The position numbers and the translations under genes are program-made. DNA of 64,000 nt from Petunia secreta. Its lineage: Eukaryota > Streptophyta > Magnoliopsida > Solanales > Solanaceae. Below the pieces are notes generated by a model. That model worked only from the letters and a program-made list of their open reading frames with translations, made no database searches and was not told where the DNA came from. This document shows, piece after piece, positions 1 through 11,601 of this stretch (position 1 is its first letter; every line of letters starts with the position of its first letter). Location: contig JARKIP010000023.1 of assembly GCA_029990175.1 (NCBI GenBank), forward strand, positions 27,919,501 to 27,983,500, in the 5' to 3' direction.

Positions 1-225
1 TAGCTTTATATAATATCGGGTGCAGAAGTATTCTACCATAGGAGCAGGAGTATTCTACTCTTACATCATATATTAAGTGTAGGAGTATTCCGCCTCAGCT
101 TTATATTATATCGGGTGCAGGAGTATTCCGCCCACTAGCAGGAGTACTCCGCTCTTATATCATATACTGAGTGCAAGAGTATTCCGTCTCTGCTTTATAT
201 TGTATCGGGTGCAGGAGTATCCCGC
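1..225 (+). repeat. Unclassified 2.5-kb repeat family, copy 1, left piece
   Basis: This stretch consists of imperfect tandem units carrying the motif GTGCAGGAGTATTCCGC and the spacer CTTTATATTATATCGGG. The same array occurs at 40020-40500 inside a fuller copy of the family. The piece is cut at 225 by the Tekay element, and the array resumes at 9783 after the 5-bp duplication CCCGC. No coding potential is seen. Confidence 0.8.
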
Positions 226-3008
226 TGTCACGACCCAACTTAGGGCCGCGACGGATGACCAACACTAGGTGTCGATCATCACTAATCCTACTGATAATAT
301 GCTAACCATTATAACTGATAAACAGAATAAGCATAAACCTAGCTGATAAGGAGTATGCAATGCAAATAGCTGACAAGGGTAACATAAGCTGACATACATA
401 ACATACTGACTGCACCACACAGGGACATATCTACAGGCCTCTAAGAGTGCTGAACTGAATATACAAAGGACGGGACAAGACCCCGCCATACCCAAACTGG
501 CTGACTGTATACATACCAAAAGATAAGTAACTCCGGGAGTAAGCGGAGTGACTCCAATAGCTGATCGATGGCCTACTAACGTGGTCCAAGCATTGATCTA
601 TCTGCACCTGCGCGGCATGAAACGCAGCGCCCCAGCAAAGGGCGTGAGTACGATATGTACCAAGTATGTAAGGCATGAGCATATAATATGTCATAGCTGA
701 ATGAAACTGTAGGCTGAAATATAAATATGTAAACATGAGCTGGAGCATAGCAATATAGCTGGAAATCTGAAGAACGTACTAAACATGATACGAATATAAG
801 CTGAAGTCTAGCTGAATCTGAACCTGAAGACTGAGCTGAACTATACTGATAAATAACTGTAATATGACTGATAGCTGGTTACTAGAAACTGGAACTGATA
901 ACTGTCAACTGATACTGACGCTAAGAACTGGTGGCTGATAACTGAAAACTGATAACTGTCAACTGATACTGACGCTAAGAACTGGTGGCTAATAACTGAG
1001 AACTGATAACTGTCAACTGATACTGACGCTAAAACTGAACTGTTATCTGAACTGGTACCTGTCTGGTGTTATGGGCTATATCCCCCCAAATCAGGTAACT
1101 GAACATCTGAACTAGTACCTGTCTGGCGTTATGGGCTGTATCCCCCCAAATCAGGTAACTGAAAACTGGAACTAGTACCTGTCTGGCGTTATGGGCTGTA
1201 TCCCCCCAAATCAGGTAACTGAAAACTGGAACTAGTACATGTCTGGCGTTATGGGCTGTATCCCCCCAAATCAGGTAACTGAAAACTGGAACTAGTACCT
1301 GTCTGGCGTTATGGGCTGTATCCCCCCAAATCAGGTAACTGAAAACTGGAACTAGCCTCATGTATAATCATGCAGTGCATAATGTGGCTATATACGCGTA
1401 TATAACAAACCTGGTGGGTGTTATGGGCTATATCCCCCCCAGCCAGTAATATCTAGTCTCTCTGGTCAGAGTGTGTGAATGACACCCGGTCACACTAGGT
1501 GTTTCAACTCCCGCCTGAACCAGAGGGGCTGTATCCCCCAGGCGGGTAGTATCACACGCGACCGGACTGTGTGTCCAATGTCCAACCTCTATGGGGGACT
1601 CCAAATCACACATAACATGATCACAATATAAGCATAAGCATGTATGAGGCATAACACATGTGGCAACAATAGATATGGACTCAAGGAATGATAAGAAACT
1701 CTGGATGGAATTGTAGACACAACCTGAAACTTAGAATTTGTCTAACTCTTTGATTTTTATAAAAATTTCGGCAGAGTTTCCACTGAAACTGGATGATCCG
1801 CAAAACAGAACCAGCACTATATTATACACGGGAATGGATACCCGGATCAACTGATAACATAAACAAATTAACTGGATAACAAGATGACAGTGGCGTAACA
1901 ATTCCACGGATGTACAGAATTTCTAGACAGTACCAGCGTCCTGTATTGCATCATAGTTTTGAGGGTGCAGATAAAAGTTATAGACCTCATGGTCTTCATG
2001 AAAGTTGTAGATATATGTATTAGGATTCTGGAGATTCTTAAATCATCTTAATATCACTTTTGTATAAGGAGTTATGATCAATATACTAACAACTGTCCAA
2101 AGTTCAAATCAATTTTCCAGATTTTGAAACGTTTTGCCTTTCTGATTTGGACGTCTTTCACCTTGGATTTTAGTACTAAATTAAATATATACAAGGTTTC
2201 CTTGGTACCATACAAGTTTCTCACAAGAAAAACTAAGTTTGAAACTAATAAAAGCTTCAAAATCTAAAAGATACATGCCTTGCCAAAAGAAAGGTTTAGC
2301 CTTACATACCTTTGATGATTCTAGCTTCTAAACTTCGTTTCCTTTGAATTCCCCACCTTCTAAAGCTTAAACAAGCTATAAAATAGAATTTAGATACTTT
2401 ACTTAGCTATGAAGTAATTCTAAAACTCAAACTATAAACGAAATTGAAGGTAGCATAATGTTACCCTAATCGCGTAGAGCGTTTTGACGCAATCCGTCTT
2501 CCGTTTCGTGCTAAGATCAATGTTCTTTCTTCAAAACCATCAAAATATCTTTAGAACCCAAGAACACACTGCTTCTATCACTGAGTTTCTGGAAATGACG
2601 AGATGGAGGAGGTTTTTTCCTTTTATACTCGAAATATTTCAGTTACAGTCCTCTTTTGCGCTTATGGCCCTTTTTCTGGCCTGACTTCTGATGCTCATAT
2701 CTTTTTATCTATATGTTGTATGAACAAACCGTTAAAAGTGTTGGAAAGTACACTCCAAGACCTTCAATTTGGTATATGATATGTCCCCAAAAGACTTCAT
2801 ATAACACATGAAATTAATTGCTGAAAAAGCTCCGTTACAAGGCAATTCCTTAGTCGGTTTTTCCGCAACTTAAATCCGATTTTTCCCAAACTTTATATTC
2901 AACATATAAACATCATATATGGTCATATTATGACTTTAAACTCACTTAAATCATTCTTAACATGATATTATAATGATACACGTCAATTTAAACGTACGGG
3001 ATGTAACA
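226..3008 (-). repeat. Tekay element, 3' LTR
   Basis: It is a direct repeat of 7000-9782 of equal length. The three differences seen by eye lie near positions 716, 1100-1110 and 2711. It carries the tandem arrays described separately. Small ORFs inside it recur identically in the other LTR and are not genes. Confidence 0.95.
890..1355. repeat. Two tandem arrays inside the left Tekay LTR (54-bp x 3, 60-bp x 5)
   Basis: The first array repeats the motif GATAACTGTCAACTGATACT at 897, 951 and 1005, a 54-bp period. The second repeats CTGTCTGGCGTTATGGGCTG at about 1059, 1119, 1179, 1239 and 1299, a 60-bp period. Because 60 is divisible by three, the second array gives an open frame with a 20-residue repeat; this is a by-product, not a protein gene. 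Confidence 0.9.
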
Positions 3009-3021
3009 ATATTCCCCCGTT
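3009..3021 (-). other. Polypurine tract of the Tekay element
   Basis: On the minus strand AACGGGGGAATAT directly precedes the TGTTACAT start of the 3' LTR. That is the position and composition of a plus-strand primer. Confidence 0.8.
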
Positions 3022-3059
3022 AGGAACATTCGTCCTCGAATGTTAAATGAAGTATGTAG

Positions 3060-4188
3060 AAGCATTAAGCAACGATCTGTTACATACTCGAAGTAATGAA
3101 GAGAAGATGTATATTTGGCCCTCATGTCATTTTTAGCTTCCCAAGTTATTTCTTCTATATTATTGCTTTGATATAGCATCTTAACTAAAGGAATGTCTTT
3201 CGTCCTTACTCGACGAATCTGCCTCTTTAAATTGCAACTGGCACCTCCTTATTAGTCAACTGTTCTGTAATCTGTACATCCTCTACTGGTACAACTCTAG
3301 AAGGATCTCTGACACATTTTTTTTAGCATGGAAACATGGAATACTGGATGTACCTCCTGAAGGTCTGCTTGAAGGTCTAACTCGTAGACTACACGCCCAA
3401 CTTGCCTGATAATCTGATATGGACTAATAAATCTAGGGCTAAGCTTTCCCTTCTTTCCAAATCTCATAACGCCTTTCATAGGTGATACTTTCAGGAATAC
3501 CCAATCGGCAATCTGAAATTCTAAATCTCGACGTCGGTTTTCTGCATAAGACTTCTGTCTACTCTCCGCTGCTAATAATCTTTCCTTGATCAACTTAACT
3601 TTATCAATTACTTGTTGGATTAAATCTGGACCTATCAATTGAGACTCGCCAACCTTGAACCATCATATAGAAAACCTGCATTTGTGCCCATGCAAAGCTT
3701 CATATGGCACCATCTGTATGCTAGAATGATAGCTATTATTATATGCAAACTCTATCAACAGTCGGTGACCATTCCAGCTGCCTCTAAAATCTAACACGTA
3801 AGCTCTAAGCATATTTTCTAATCTCTGAATGGTCCGCTCAGCCTGTCTGTCTGTCTATGGATGAAATACTGTACTCAGATACACCTGTGTCCCTAAACCT
3901 GTCTGGAACGATCTATTGAAATTAGCTGTAAACTGGTGCGCCCCCGTCTGAAATAATAAATACTAGAATACCATGTAGGCGCACTATCTCTCTGATATAA
4001 AGTCTGGCATAATCCTCTGCTGTATATGTAGTTCTAACAGGAAAGAAATGAGCTCATTTAGTAAGCCTGTCAACTATAACCCAAATAGAGTCATATCTGC
4101 TCCGCATACGGGGCAAGCCTGTAATGAAGTCCATATTCACTGCTTCCCATTTCTATGATGGAATCTCGACTTCCTGTAACAAGCCACT

Positions 4189-4219
<31 letters not shown>

Positions 4220-4628
4220 CTTTTTTTTTTTGCTCGATTTTAACCTGCTGGCAGTTAGCACACTGAGCCACAAATTCTGCTATGTCACGCTTCATTTCGT
4301 CTCAACAATAAATCTGCTTAAGATCATGGTAAATCTTAGTCGAATTAGGATGAACAGTGTATCTGAAATAATGTGCATCTGTCATAATCTGTCCACATAA
4401 ATCTGCAACATCAGGAACCCAAAGTCTATCTTTATATATAAGAACCCCGTCACTAGTAACCCTGTATGATGACTCCAGTTTTCTTCTGGCTATCTGTCTG
4501 TATTCAACTAGAACTGAATCCTCATACTGACGCTGTTTTACTTCTATCACTAGGCAAGTAGTGCCTGCATTCTGAACTGTAACTTCTGTGTCCTCTGAAT
4601 CTATTAATCTGACTTCCATGCTGGCCAA
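3060..4628 (-). pseudogene. Tekay integrase plus chromodomain, broken
   Basis: The segment encodes the integrase and C-terminal tail, in several frames. An open stretch at 3297-3638 holds the integrase C-terminal part (YQIIRQVGRVVYELDL and VHPVFHVSMLKK motifs). It is followed in another frame by the chromodomain: DPSRVVPVEDVQITEQLT, then RRVRTKDIPLVK and IEEITWEAKNDM. The integrase N-terminal region lies at 4302-4628. A 39-bp T-rich run (4192-4231, A-rich on the coding strand) interrupts the zinc-binding part, and more stops lie at 3640-4300. A chromodomain normally directs integration to marked heterochromatin. The gene cannot make a full integrase. Confidence 0.85.
4192..4231. repeat. Homopolymer T tract inside integrase
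   Basis: A run of 28 T, one C and 11 T lies within integrase coding sequence, read as poly-A on the element's sense strand. It breaks the reading frame. It could be replication slippage, a retrotransposed A-tail or assembly noise. Confidence 0.8.
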
Positions 4629-4783
4629 CTGGTGGAGTGCATGAGCTAACTCTCTCTTTTGTGGCTGTAAGTAAAATAAACTACTGATGGACTTTTGACT
4701 AAGGGCATCAACTACAATATCTGCTTAGGATGATAAAGAATTTCCATGTCATTGTCCTTTAGAAACTCTACCCACCGCCTCTA

Positions 4784-5899
4784 TCATAGGGCTAGCTCCT
4801 TTTGCTTAAATATGTACTGGAGGCTCTTGTAGTCTGTAGAAATATCAACATGAGCACCGTAAAAATAATGTCTCCAAATCTTCAATGCATAAATGACTGC
4901 TGAAAGCTCAAGATCATGGATGAGGTAGTTCTGATCGTGCTTTTTCAGCTGCCTAGAAGCATAAGCAATTACTCTTCCATGCTGCATCAAACACAACGAA
5001 GACCAATTCGAGAAGCATCACAGTAAATGACATAGCCCTCAGATCCCTCTGGAAGTGTAAGTACTGGAGCTGTTATCAACCTGTTCTTTAGTTCTTAGAA
5101 GCTGTGCTCGCAAGAATCAGACCACTCAAATTTAGCTGATTTCTTTGTCAATTTGTTCAGTGGAGCTGCAATGGAGGAAAAACCCTCTATAAACTTTCTG
5201 TAATAACCTGCCAAACCCAGAAAACTACGTACTTCAGTTGGCGTCATAGGCATGGGCCAATTCTTCACAGCCTAGATATTCTGGTCATCTATTTTAATTC
5301 TTTCTGCTGAAACTATGTGGCCAAGAAATGCCACTGAATCTATCTAGAATTTACACTTTGAGAACTTAGCATATAATTGTTGGTCCCGATGAGTACCCAT
5401 ACTGTGCGTAGGTGCTCCGCATGCTCTGATTCAGACTTTGAATAGATGAGAATATCATCAATAAATATAATCACAAATAAATCTAAATAAGGCCTGAATA
5501 CGCTGTCCATTAGATCCATAAATACTGTGAAGGCATTAGTGAGTCCAAACAACATCACTAAAAACTCATAATGGCCATTCCTAGTCCTGAATGCAGTCTT
5601 AGGTATATCAGATTTTCTAACTCTAACCTGATGGTAGCCTGATCGCAAATCTATATTCGAGAAGCACTTGGCACCCTGGAGCTTTTCAAACTAGACATCA
5701 ATCCTGGGCAGAGAGTATTTATTCTTAATAATGACTTTATTCAGGTGTCTGTAATCTATGCACATGCGTAGAGAGTCATCTTTTTTTTTTTTTTTACAAA
5801 TAGTATCGAGGCTCCCCACAGGAGAAATGCTGGGTCTGATGAGGCCTTTATCTAACAAATCCTTTAATTGCTCCTTAAATTCTTTCTGTTATACAGGTG
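4784..5899 (-). pseudogene. Tekay reverse transcriptase and RNase H, broken
   Basis: On the minus strand the RT core reads MCIDYRHLNKVIIKNKYSL, then DLRSGYHQVRVRKSDIPKT, then the catalytic FIDDILIYSKS (within the 5340-5648 open stretch). RNase H follows at 4784-4996 with VIAYASRQLKKHDQNY and DYKSLQYIF. Frameshifts separate these blocks, and a T15 run (5781-5795) has expanded the lysine run before MCIDYR. The RT N-terminus directly follows the gag zinc knuckle, so the intervening protease and linker are missing. Together they would copy the element RNA into DNA, but no continuous polyprotein can be read. Confidence 0.9.
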
Positions 5900-6794
5900 C
5901 CATCCTGAAGAACATGCCCCTGATGGCGTGCTGGTGCTGAGCAAGCAACTGCTGATCTAGCTGGCTGGGCTGTACAACTACTACCCCTAGTCGGGCAACC
6001 TCTCATGAAATGGCCTGCCTCGCGACAAATATAACAAGTATCAACTCCTAACTGACATGGACCCAAGTGGCGTTTACCACAATCTGAACATCTGGGATAT
6101 GTCTGACTGGCCAGTATCGAAGTACCACGGCGCTGAAATCCTGAAACCTGTGATGCCTGACTAGCTCTGGACTGAGGAGTTCTATCAGATCTCCGGCCAC
6201 GAGACTGTGTAGGTATACTAGCTGGTGGTTGTCTAACACACTGCTATCTACTCGCTCCAGACGTCTCTCCAAACGAACCAGAAAATCTGCCCCTCTTGTC
6301 TAGCACTTTATCCCTGTCGGCTCTCTATTTCTGCTTCATCTTCTCAAGTAACAAAGCAAATGCCTGAATATTATGTTCATACATGACTGCATAACCCTCA
6401 ACATTCTGGCTATCCTCACTAGAAAATCCTGAGGGTCCTCTCCTGTACGGGATCCGGTAAAAACTGTAGGCTCTAGCCTGATAAAATCATTGATCCTGGA
6501 TCCAACATCTCCCTGGGCATCTGGACTGTGTTGTCTAGTCTGAGCAACTACAACACTGGTCAATAATCTGATGGCATCCCTCATTTTCTGCCCCTAACTG
6601 TTGGGTAGAGGAGCTGGACGTACAGTAGCTGCGGTACCTCTAATATCGCCCTGACCTGAAGGGATCTGTGAGGCCTCAAATGGAGTCTCAGGTCTGGACT
6701 CCTCACTCTCATCCACCTTAGGTGGCATTCTACTAATACCCTGGCCGGCAATAACCTTGCCCTTCTGGGCAGCTGTTAGTTTCTTTGGCGGCAT
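5900..6794 (-). pseudogene. Tekay gag, broken
   Basis: Gag starts at 6794 with MPPKKLTAAQKGK, a typical chromovirus gag start. It continues through a capsid-like region at 6336-6584 (RTGEDPQDFLVRI) and a single CCHC zinc knuckle near 5990-6030 (CYICREAGHFMRGC). Stops separate the three open stretches. Downstream the frame runs almost directly into RT sequence, which indicates a deletion of protease. Confidence 0.85.
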
Positions 6795-6983
6795 CGCTTT
6801 GCTGAAATTACGGTTGTTAGAGGGCTGAATTCTATAATCATGGCTCTATCGCACGATCTAGAGAAGAAAAAAAGACAACTGTCCTGAAGTGCCTTGTAGC
6901 CTCCTGTTCAAAAGTATGGCGCGCAACATACTCCTAAACAAGACTCTACTAGACACGGCCTGTAGACACCCTAGGACTGAACT

Positions 6984-6995
6984 GCTCTGATACCA
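6984..6995 (-). other. Primer-binding site of the Tekay element (tRNA-iMet type)
   Basis: The minus strand reads TGGTATCAGAGC four bases inside the 5' LTR. This is the classic complement of the plant initiator methionine tRNA 3' end. Confidence 0.9.
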
Positions 6996-6999
6996 CTTT

Positions 7000-9782
7000 T
7001 GTCACGACCCAACTTAGGGCCGCGACGGATGACCAACACTAGGTGTCGATCATCACTAATCCTACTGATAATATGCTAACCATTATAACTGATAAACAGA
7101 ATAAGCATAAACCTAGCTGATAAGGAGTATGCAATGCAAATAGCTGACAAGGGTAACATAAGCTGACATACATAACATACTGACTGCACCACACAGGGAC
7201 ATATCTACAGGCCTCTAAGAGTGCTGAACTGAATATACAAAGGACGGGACAAGACCCCGCCATACCCAAACTGGCTGACTGTATACATACCAAAAGATAA
7301 GTAACTCCGGGAGTAAGCGGAGTGACTCCAATAGCTGATCGATGGCCTACTAACGTGGTCCAAGCATTGATCTATCTGCACCTGCGCGGCATGAAACGCA
7401 GCGCCCCAGCAAAGGGCGTGAGTACGATATGTACCAAGTATGTAAGGCATGAGCATATAATATGTCATAGCTGAATGAAACTGTAGGCTGGAATATAAAT
7501 ATGTAAACATGAGCTGGAGCATAGCAATATAGCTGGAAATCTGAAGAACGTACTAAACATGATACGAATATAAGCTGAAGTCTAGCTGAATCTGAACCTG
7601 AAGACTGAGCTGAACTATACTGATAAATAACTGTAATATGACTGATAGCTGGTTACTAGAAACTGGAACTGATAACTGTCAACTGATACTGACGCTAAGA
7701 ACTGGTGGCTGATAACTGAAAACTGATAACTGTCAACTGATACTGACGCTAAGAACTGGTGGCTAATAACTGAGAACTGATAACTGTCAACTGATACTGA
7801 CGCTAAAACTGAACTGTTATCTGAACTGGTACCTGTCTGGTGTTATGGGCTATATCCCCCCAAATCAGGTAACTGAACATCTGAACTAGTACCTGTCTGG
7901 CGTTATGGGCTGTATCCCCCCAAATCAGGTAACTGAAAACTGGAACTAGTACCTGTCTGGCGTTATGGGCTGTATCCCCCCAAATCAGGTAACTGAAAAC
8001 TGGAACTAGTACATGTCTGGCGTTATGGGCTGTATCCCCCCAAATCAGGTAACTGAAAATTGGAACTAGTACCTGTCTGGCGTTATGGGCTGTATCCCCC
8101 CAAATCAGGTAACTGAAAACTGGAACTAGCCTCATGTATAATCATGCAGTGCATAATGTGGCTATATACGCGTATATAACAAACCTGGTGGGTGTTATGG
8201 GCTATATCCCCCCCAGCCAGTAATATCTAGTCTCTCTGGTCAGAGTGTGTGAATGACACCCGGTCACACTAGGTGTTTCAACTCCCGCCTGAACCAGAGG
8301 GGCTGTATCCCCCAGGCGGGTAGTATCACACGCGACCGGACTGTGTGTCCAATGTCCAACCTCTATGGGGGACTCCAAATCACACATAACATGATCACAA
8401 TATAAGCATAAGCATGTATGAGGCATAACACATGTGGCAACAATAGATATGGACTCAAGGAATGATAAGAAACTCTGGATGGAATTGTAGACACAACCTG
8501 AAACTTAGAATTTGTCTAACTCTTTGATTTTTATAAAAATTTCGGCAGAGTTTCCACTGAAACTGGATGATCCGCAAAACAGAACCAGCACTATATTATA
8601 CACGGGAATGGATACCCGGATCAACTGATAACATAAACAAATTAACTGGATAACAAGATGACAGTGGCGTAACAATTCCACGGATGTACAGAATTTCTAG
8701 ACAGTACCAGCGTCCTGTATTGCATCATAGTTTTGAGGGTGCAGATAAAAGTTATAGACCTCATGGTCTTCATGAAAGTTGTAGATATATGTATTAGGAT
8801 TCTGGAGATTCTTAAATCATCTTAATATCACTTTTGTATAAGGAGTTATGATCAATATACTAACAACTGTCCAAAGTTCAAATCAATTTTCCAGATTTTG
8901 AAACGTTTTGCCTTTCTGATTTGGACGTCTTTCACCTTGGATTTTAGTACTAAATTAAATATATACAAGGTTTCCTTGGTACCATACAAGTTTCTCACAA
9001 GAAAAACTAAGTTTGAAACTAATAAAAGCTTCAAAATCTAAAAGATACATGCCTTGCCAAAAGAAAGGTTTAGCCTTACATACCTTTGATGATTCTAGCT
9101 TCTAAACTTCGTTTCCTTTGAATTCCCCACCTTCTAAAGCTTAAACAAGCTATAAAATAGAATTTAGATACTTTACTTAGCTATGAAGTAATTCTAAAAC
9201 TCAAACTATAAACGAAATTGAAGGTAGCATAATGTTACCCTAATCGCGTAGAGCGTTTTGACGCAATCCGTCTTCCGTTTCGTGCTAAGATCAATGTTCT
9301 TTCTTCAAAACCATCAAAATATCTTTAGAACCCAAGAACACACTGCTTCTATCACTGAGTTTCTGGAAATGACGAGATGGAGGAGGTTTTTTCCTTTTAT
9401 ACTCGAAATATTTCAGTTACAGTCCTCTTTTGCGCTTATGGCCCTTTTTCTGGCCTGACTTCTGATGCTCATATCTTTTTATCTATAAGTTGTATGAACA
9501 AACCGTTAAAAGTGTTGGAAAGTACACTCCAAGACCTTCAATTTGGTATATGATATGTCCCCAAAAGACTTCATATAACACATGAAATTAATTGCTGAAA
9601 AAGCTCCGTTACAAGGCAATTCCTTAGTCGGTTTTTCCGCAACTTAAATCCGATTTTTCCCAAACTTTATATTCAACATATAAACATCATATATGGTCAT
9701 ATTATGACTTTAAACTCACTTAAATCATTCTTAACATGATATTATAATGATACACGTCAATTTAAACGTACGGGATGTAACA
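7000..9782 (-). repeat. Tekay element, 5' LTR
   Basis: This copy adjoins the primer-binding site, so it is the 5' LTR of the minus-oriented element. It has the same length as 226-3008 and is nearly identical to it. It ends with ...GATGTAACA at 9782, followed by the target duplication CCCGC. Confidence 0.95.
7664..8129. repeat. Tandem arrays inside the right Tekay LTR
   Basis: These are the counterparts of the 54-bp and 60-bp arrays at 890-1355, with the same copy numbers and one or two substitutions. Equal copy numbers in both LTRs fit a single recent replication event. Confidence 0.9.
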
Positions 9783-10632
9783 CCCGCCTTAGGAGAAAGT
9801 GTATTCCGCTCTTATGCCATATACTGAGTGTAGGAGTATTCCGCCTCACTTTATATTATCTTGGGTACATGAGTATTCCGCCCCAGGAGCAGGAGTATTC
9901 TGCTCCAGTTGATTATTAGATTTTATTCCCGTTGAATGCAGGAGTATTCTGCTTTGAGATGGGATTATGGGCACATGTGACCCCATTGGATCATTCTGCA
10001 TTCATTCCATTGCATTGCGCCGATTGCTATGTGTTGTGTGATTATAGTGCGATGTTTTGTGTATGTGCCATGTATTTCTGATTGTTGATATTTTCGGGAT
10101 ACCTATAGGTTCTGTCTATCTTAGGTCCCTGGTTGTTTATGAGTTTATGGTTCCATAAGCATTTCCAGTTATTATTTGGCTCTGCCTTTTTATAGTTGAA
10201 TAAGGCGAATTTAGTTTATCTGTTTATCTTCTCACTGGCTAGCATATCTGCTTCTTTGAGGTGGCTAGCCAGCCCCACTTACTGAGTCCTTTCGACTCAC
10301 CCATTTATTGTTCCTTGTCTATTTATTTTGTTTCGCCAGTTTCCGCTCCAGGACCGAGTTCATTGTTTGATTGAGGAGAGGAGGCGATTGCAGCTGTCAG
10401 GGTGAGCTTAAATCTATTTTTTTCTATTGTTTTACCTTAGTTTTCCAATTTTCTATATGCATGTCTCCAATTAAAAAGTAGAGTCATTGCTATGACTCCT
10501 GTCATATATTTTGACGTTTTGACTGTAGACTAGATGATGCATGTTTTTGTCTATTGTTTAACTTAAAAGTTGCTAGGCAATTGTGTTAGTACTTCTCAAT
10601 TCTTATGTTAGTTCGTAATTTTGTATCTAAAC
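9783..10632 (+). repeat. Unclassified 2.5-kb repeat family, copy 1, right piece
   Basis: The stretch resumes the GTGCAGGAGTATTCCGC array and continues into a non-repetitive tail. The tail aligns with 40380-41189, sharing CACATGTGACCCCATTGGAT, CTTACTGAGTCCTTTCGACT and GTCAGGGTGAGCTTAAATCT. It ends at GTATCTAAAC. The family behaves like a solo LTR, but no internal retrotransposon region is attached. Confidence 0.8.
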
Positions 10633-10647
10633 TGAAAGGTAATCCCA

Positions 10648-10708
10648 TTATAATGAAATGAACTACCTCCGCTAAAAAATAATGCAAAACAAAGATAACT
10701 TTGAAATG
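10648..10708. repeat. 61-bp direct repeat, first copy
   Basis: A 61-bp block beginning TTATAATGAAATGAACTACC recurs at 62131-62191 with one mismatch. The first copy lies just right of repeat copy 1 and the second just left of repeat copy 3. See the findings for the tandem-duplication reading. Confidence 0.9.
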
Positions 10709-11524
10709 TAGATATGCAGCTACATTCCCATTACAAAGAATCATTTTAATTTCATACACAGAGGACCATATATTAGCTTGGCTTTACCGAGTCATTTTTT
10801 CTTATCCGGTGTTATACATATTTATGACTTTAATTTATTATGTTGATCATGAGTAGTATTGGAAGGATATTCACATTAACAATGTTGTGATATCAACCAA
10901 AAAATCACACATATTACAACATTTGACGTTGCTTTATGCAAATGGTTTGCTAAGTCATTATGTTTAATCGATCCTAAGCATCGACTGTTGAAAAAATTGC
11001 TAACACATTCTTTGTAGTTTCCGATAAAGTTGTAGATTCATAAATTATTCTGCTATCATGAACCACATAAATGTACATCAGAAAATAAATGTATATTGAA
11101 AGCTCGACTAATAATACATTTACATTTAAAAAATAGTTAGTGAATTATTTGATACGTCCATCTAAATCTGATGGTCTAACACATGGTACAAAGGCGATCT
11201 CATTGCAAATAAGAGTTTAAAAGTGAGTACCTTCTCAATTGGATCTTAATTTAAGATGTTTTTTTTGTTCTTAGATTTATTTCTTCTTTGTTTGTTGTTT
11301 TAAATTTTACGCCTAATTTATCCTTGAACTTTTACCTTCTATTTTATTACTTCAGGCTTACGAATAGTTGCATTTTAACATTGAAATAATGAAAATATTT
11401 TATAATTATATACTTTGATATATAAAATGTTTTGCTTCTCCTTACATTCTCCGCACTATGTATTATACTAGTATATCGATATAGATTCTTCATATTTTAA
11501 ATGTTTAACACTCACTATCATGCC
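10709..11524. other. Upstream intergenic region of the cis-prenyltransferase gene
   Basis: AT-rich single-copy-looking DNA with no ORF, RNA gene or recognised repeat. It presumably holds the promoter of the gene starting at 11602. Confidence 0.5.
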
Positions 11525-11532
11525 TATTTAAA
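11525..11532 (+). promoter_or_regulatory. Possible TATA box of the cis-prenyltransferase gene
   Basis: TATTTAAA lies 70 bp before the ATG at 11602, which would leave a short 5' leader of about 40 bases. The choice rests on spacing and composition only. Confidence 0.35.
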
Positions 11533-11601
11533 CAGAGGTAGACTAGCAATGTAGATGTATTAGTTTGCGTAAACTGTTAAAGAAATTAGCTGAGGAAAAG
11601 C

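Larger units (their letters stand above)
226..9782 (-). mobile_element. Ty3/gypsy chromovirus (Tekay/Del type), full-length but defective
   Basis: Two direct 2783-bp LTRs (226-3008 and 7000-9782) flank a 3991-bp interior, and CCCGC is duplicated at 221-225 and 9783-9787. In minus orientation the LTR begins TGTTACATCC and ends GGGTCGTGACA. A primer site matching initiator tRNA-Met and a purine tract lie at the expected ends. Gag, RT, RNase H, integrase and a C-terminal chromodomain are recognisable in order, which fits the Tekay lineage. Stops and frameshifts break the coding region, and the protease segment is absent. Only three LTR differences were seen by eye, so the insertion is very recent. 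It sits inside copy 1 of the unclassified repeat. Confidence 0.95.

Noticed and set aside
1029..1361. An open frame with a 20-residue repeat (VFSYLIWGDTAHNARQ type), present again at 7803-8135
   Set aside because: It is the translation of the 60-bp LTR tandem array. The frame is open only because 60 is a multiple of three.
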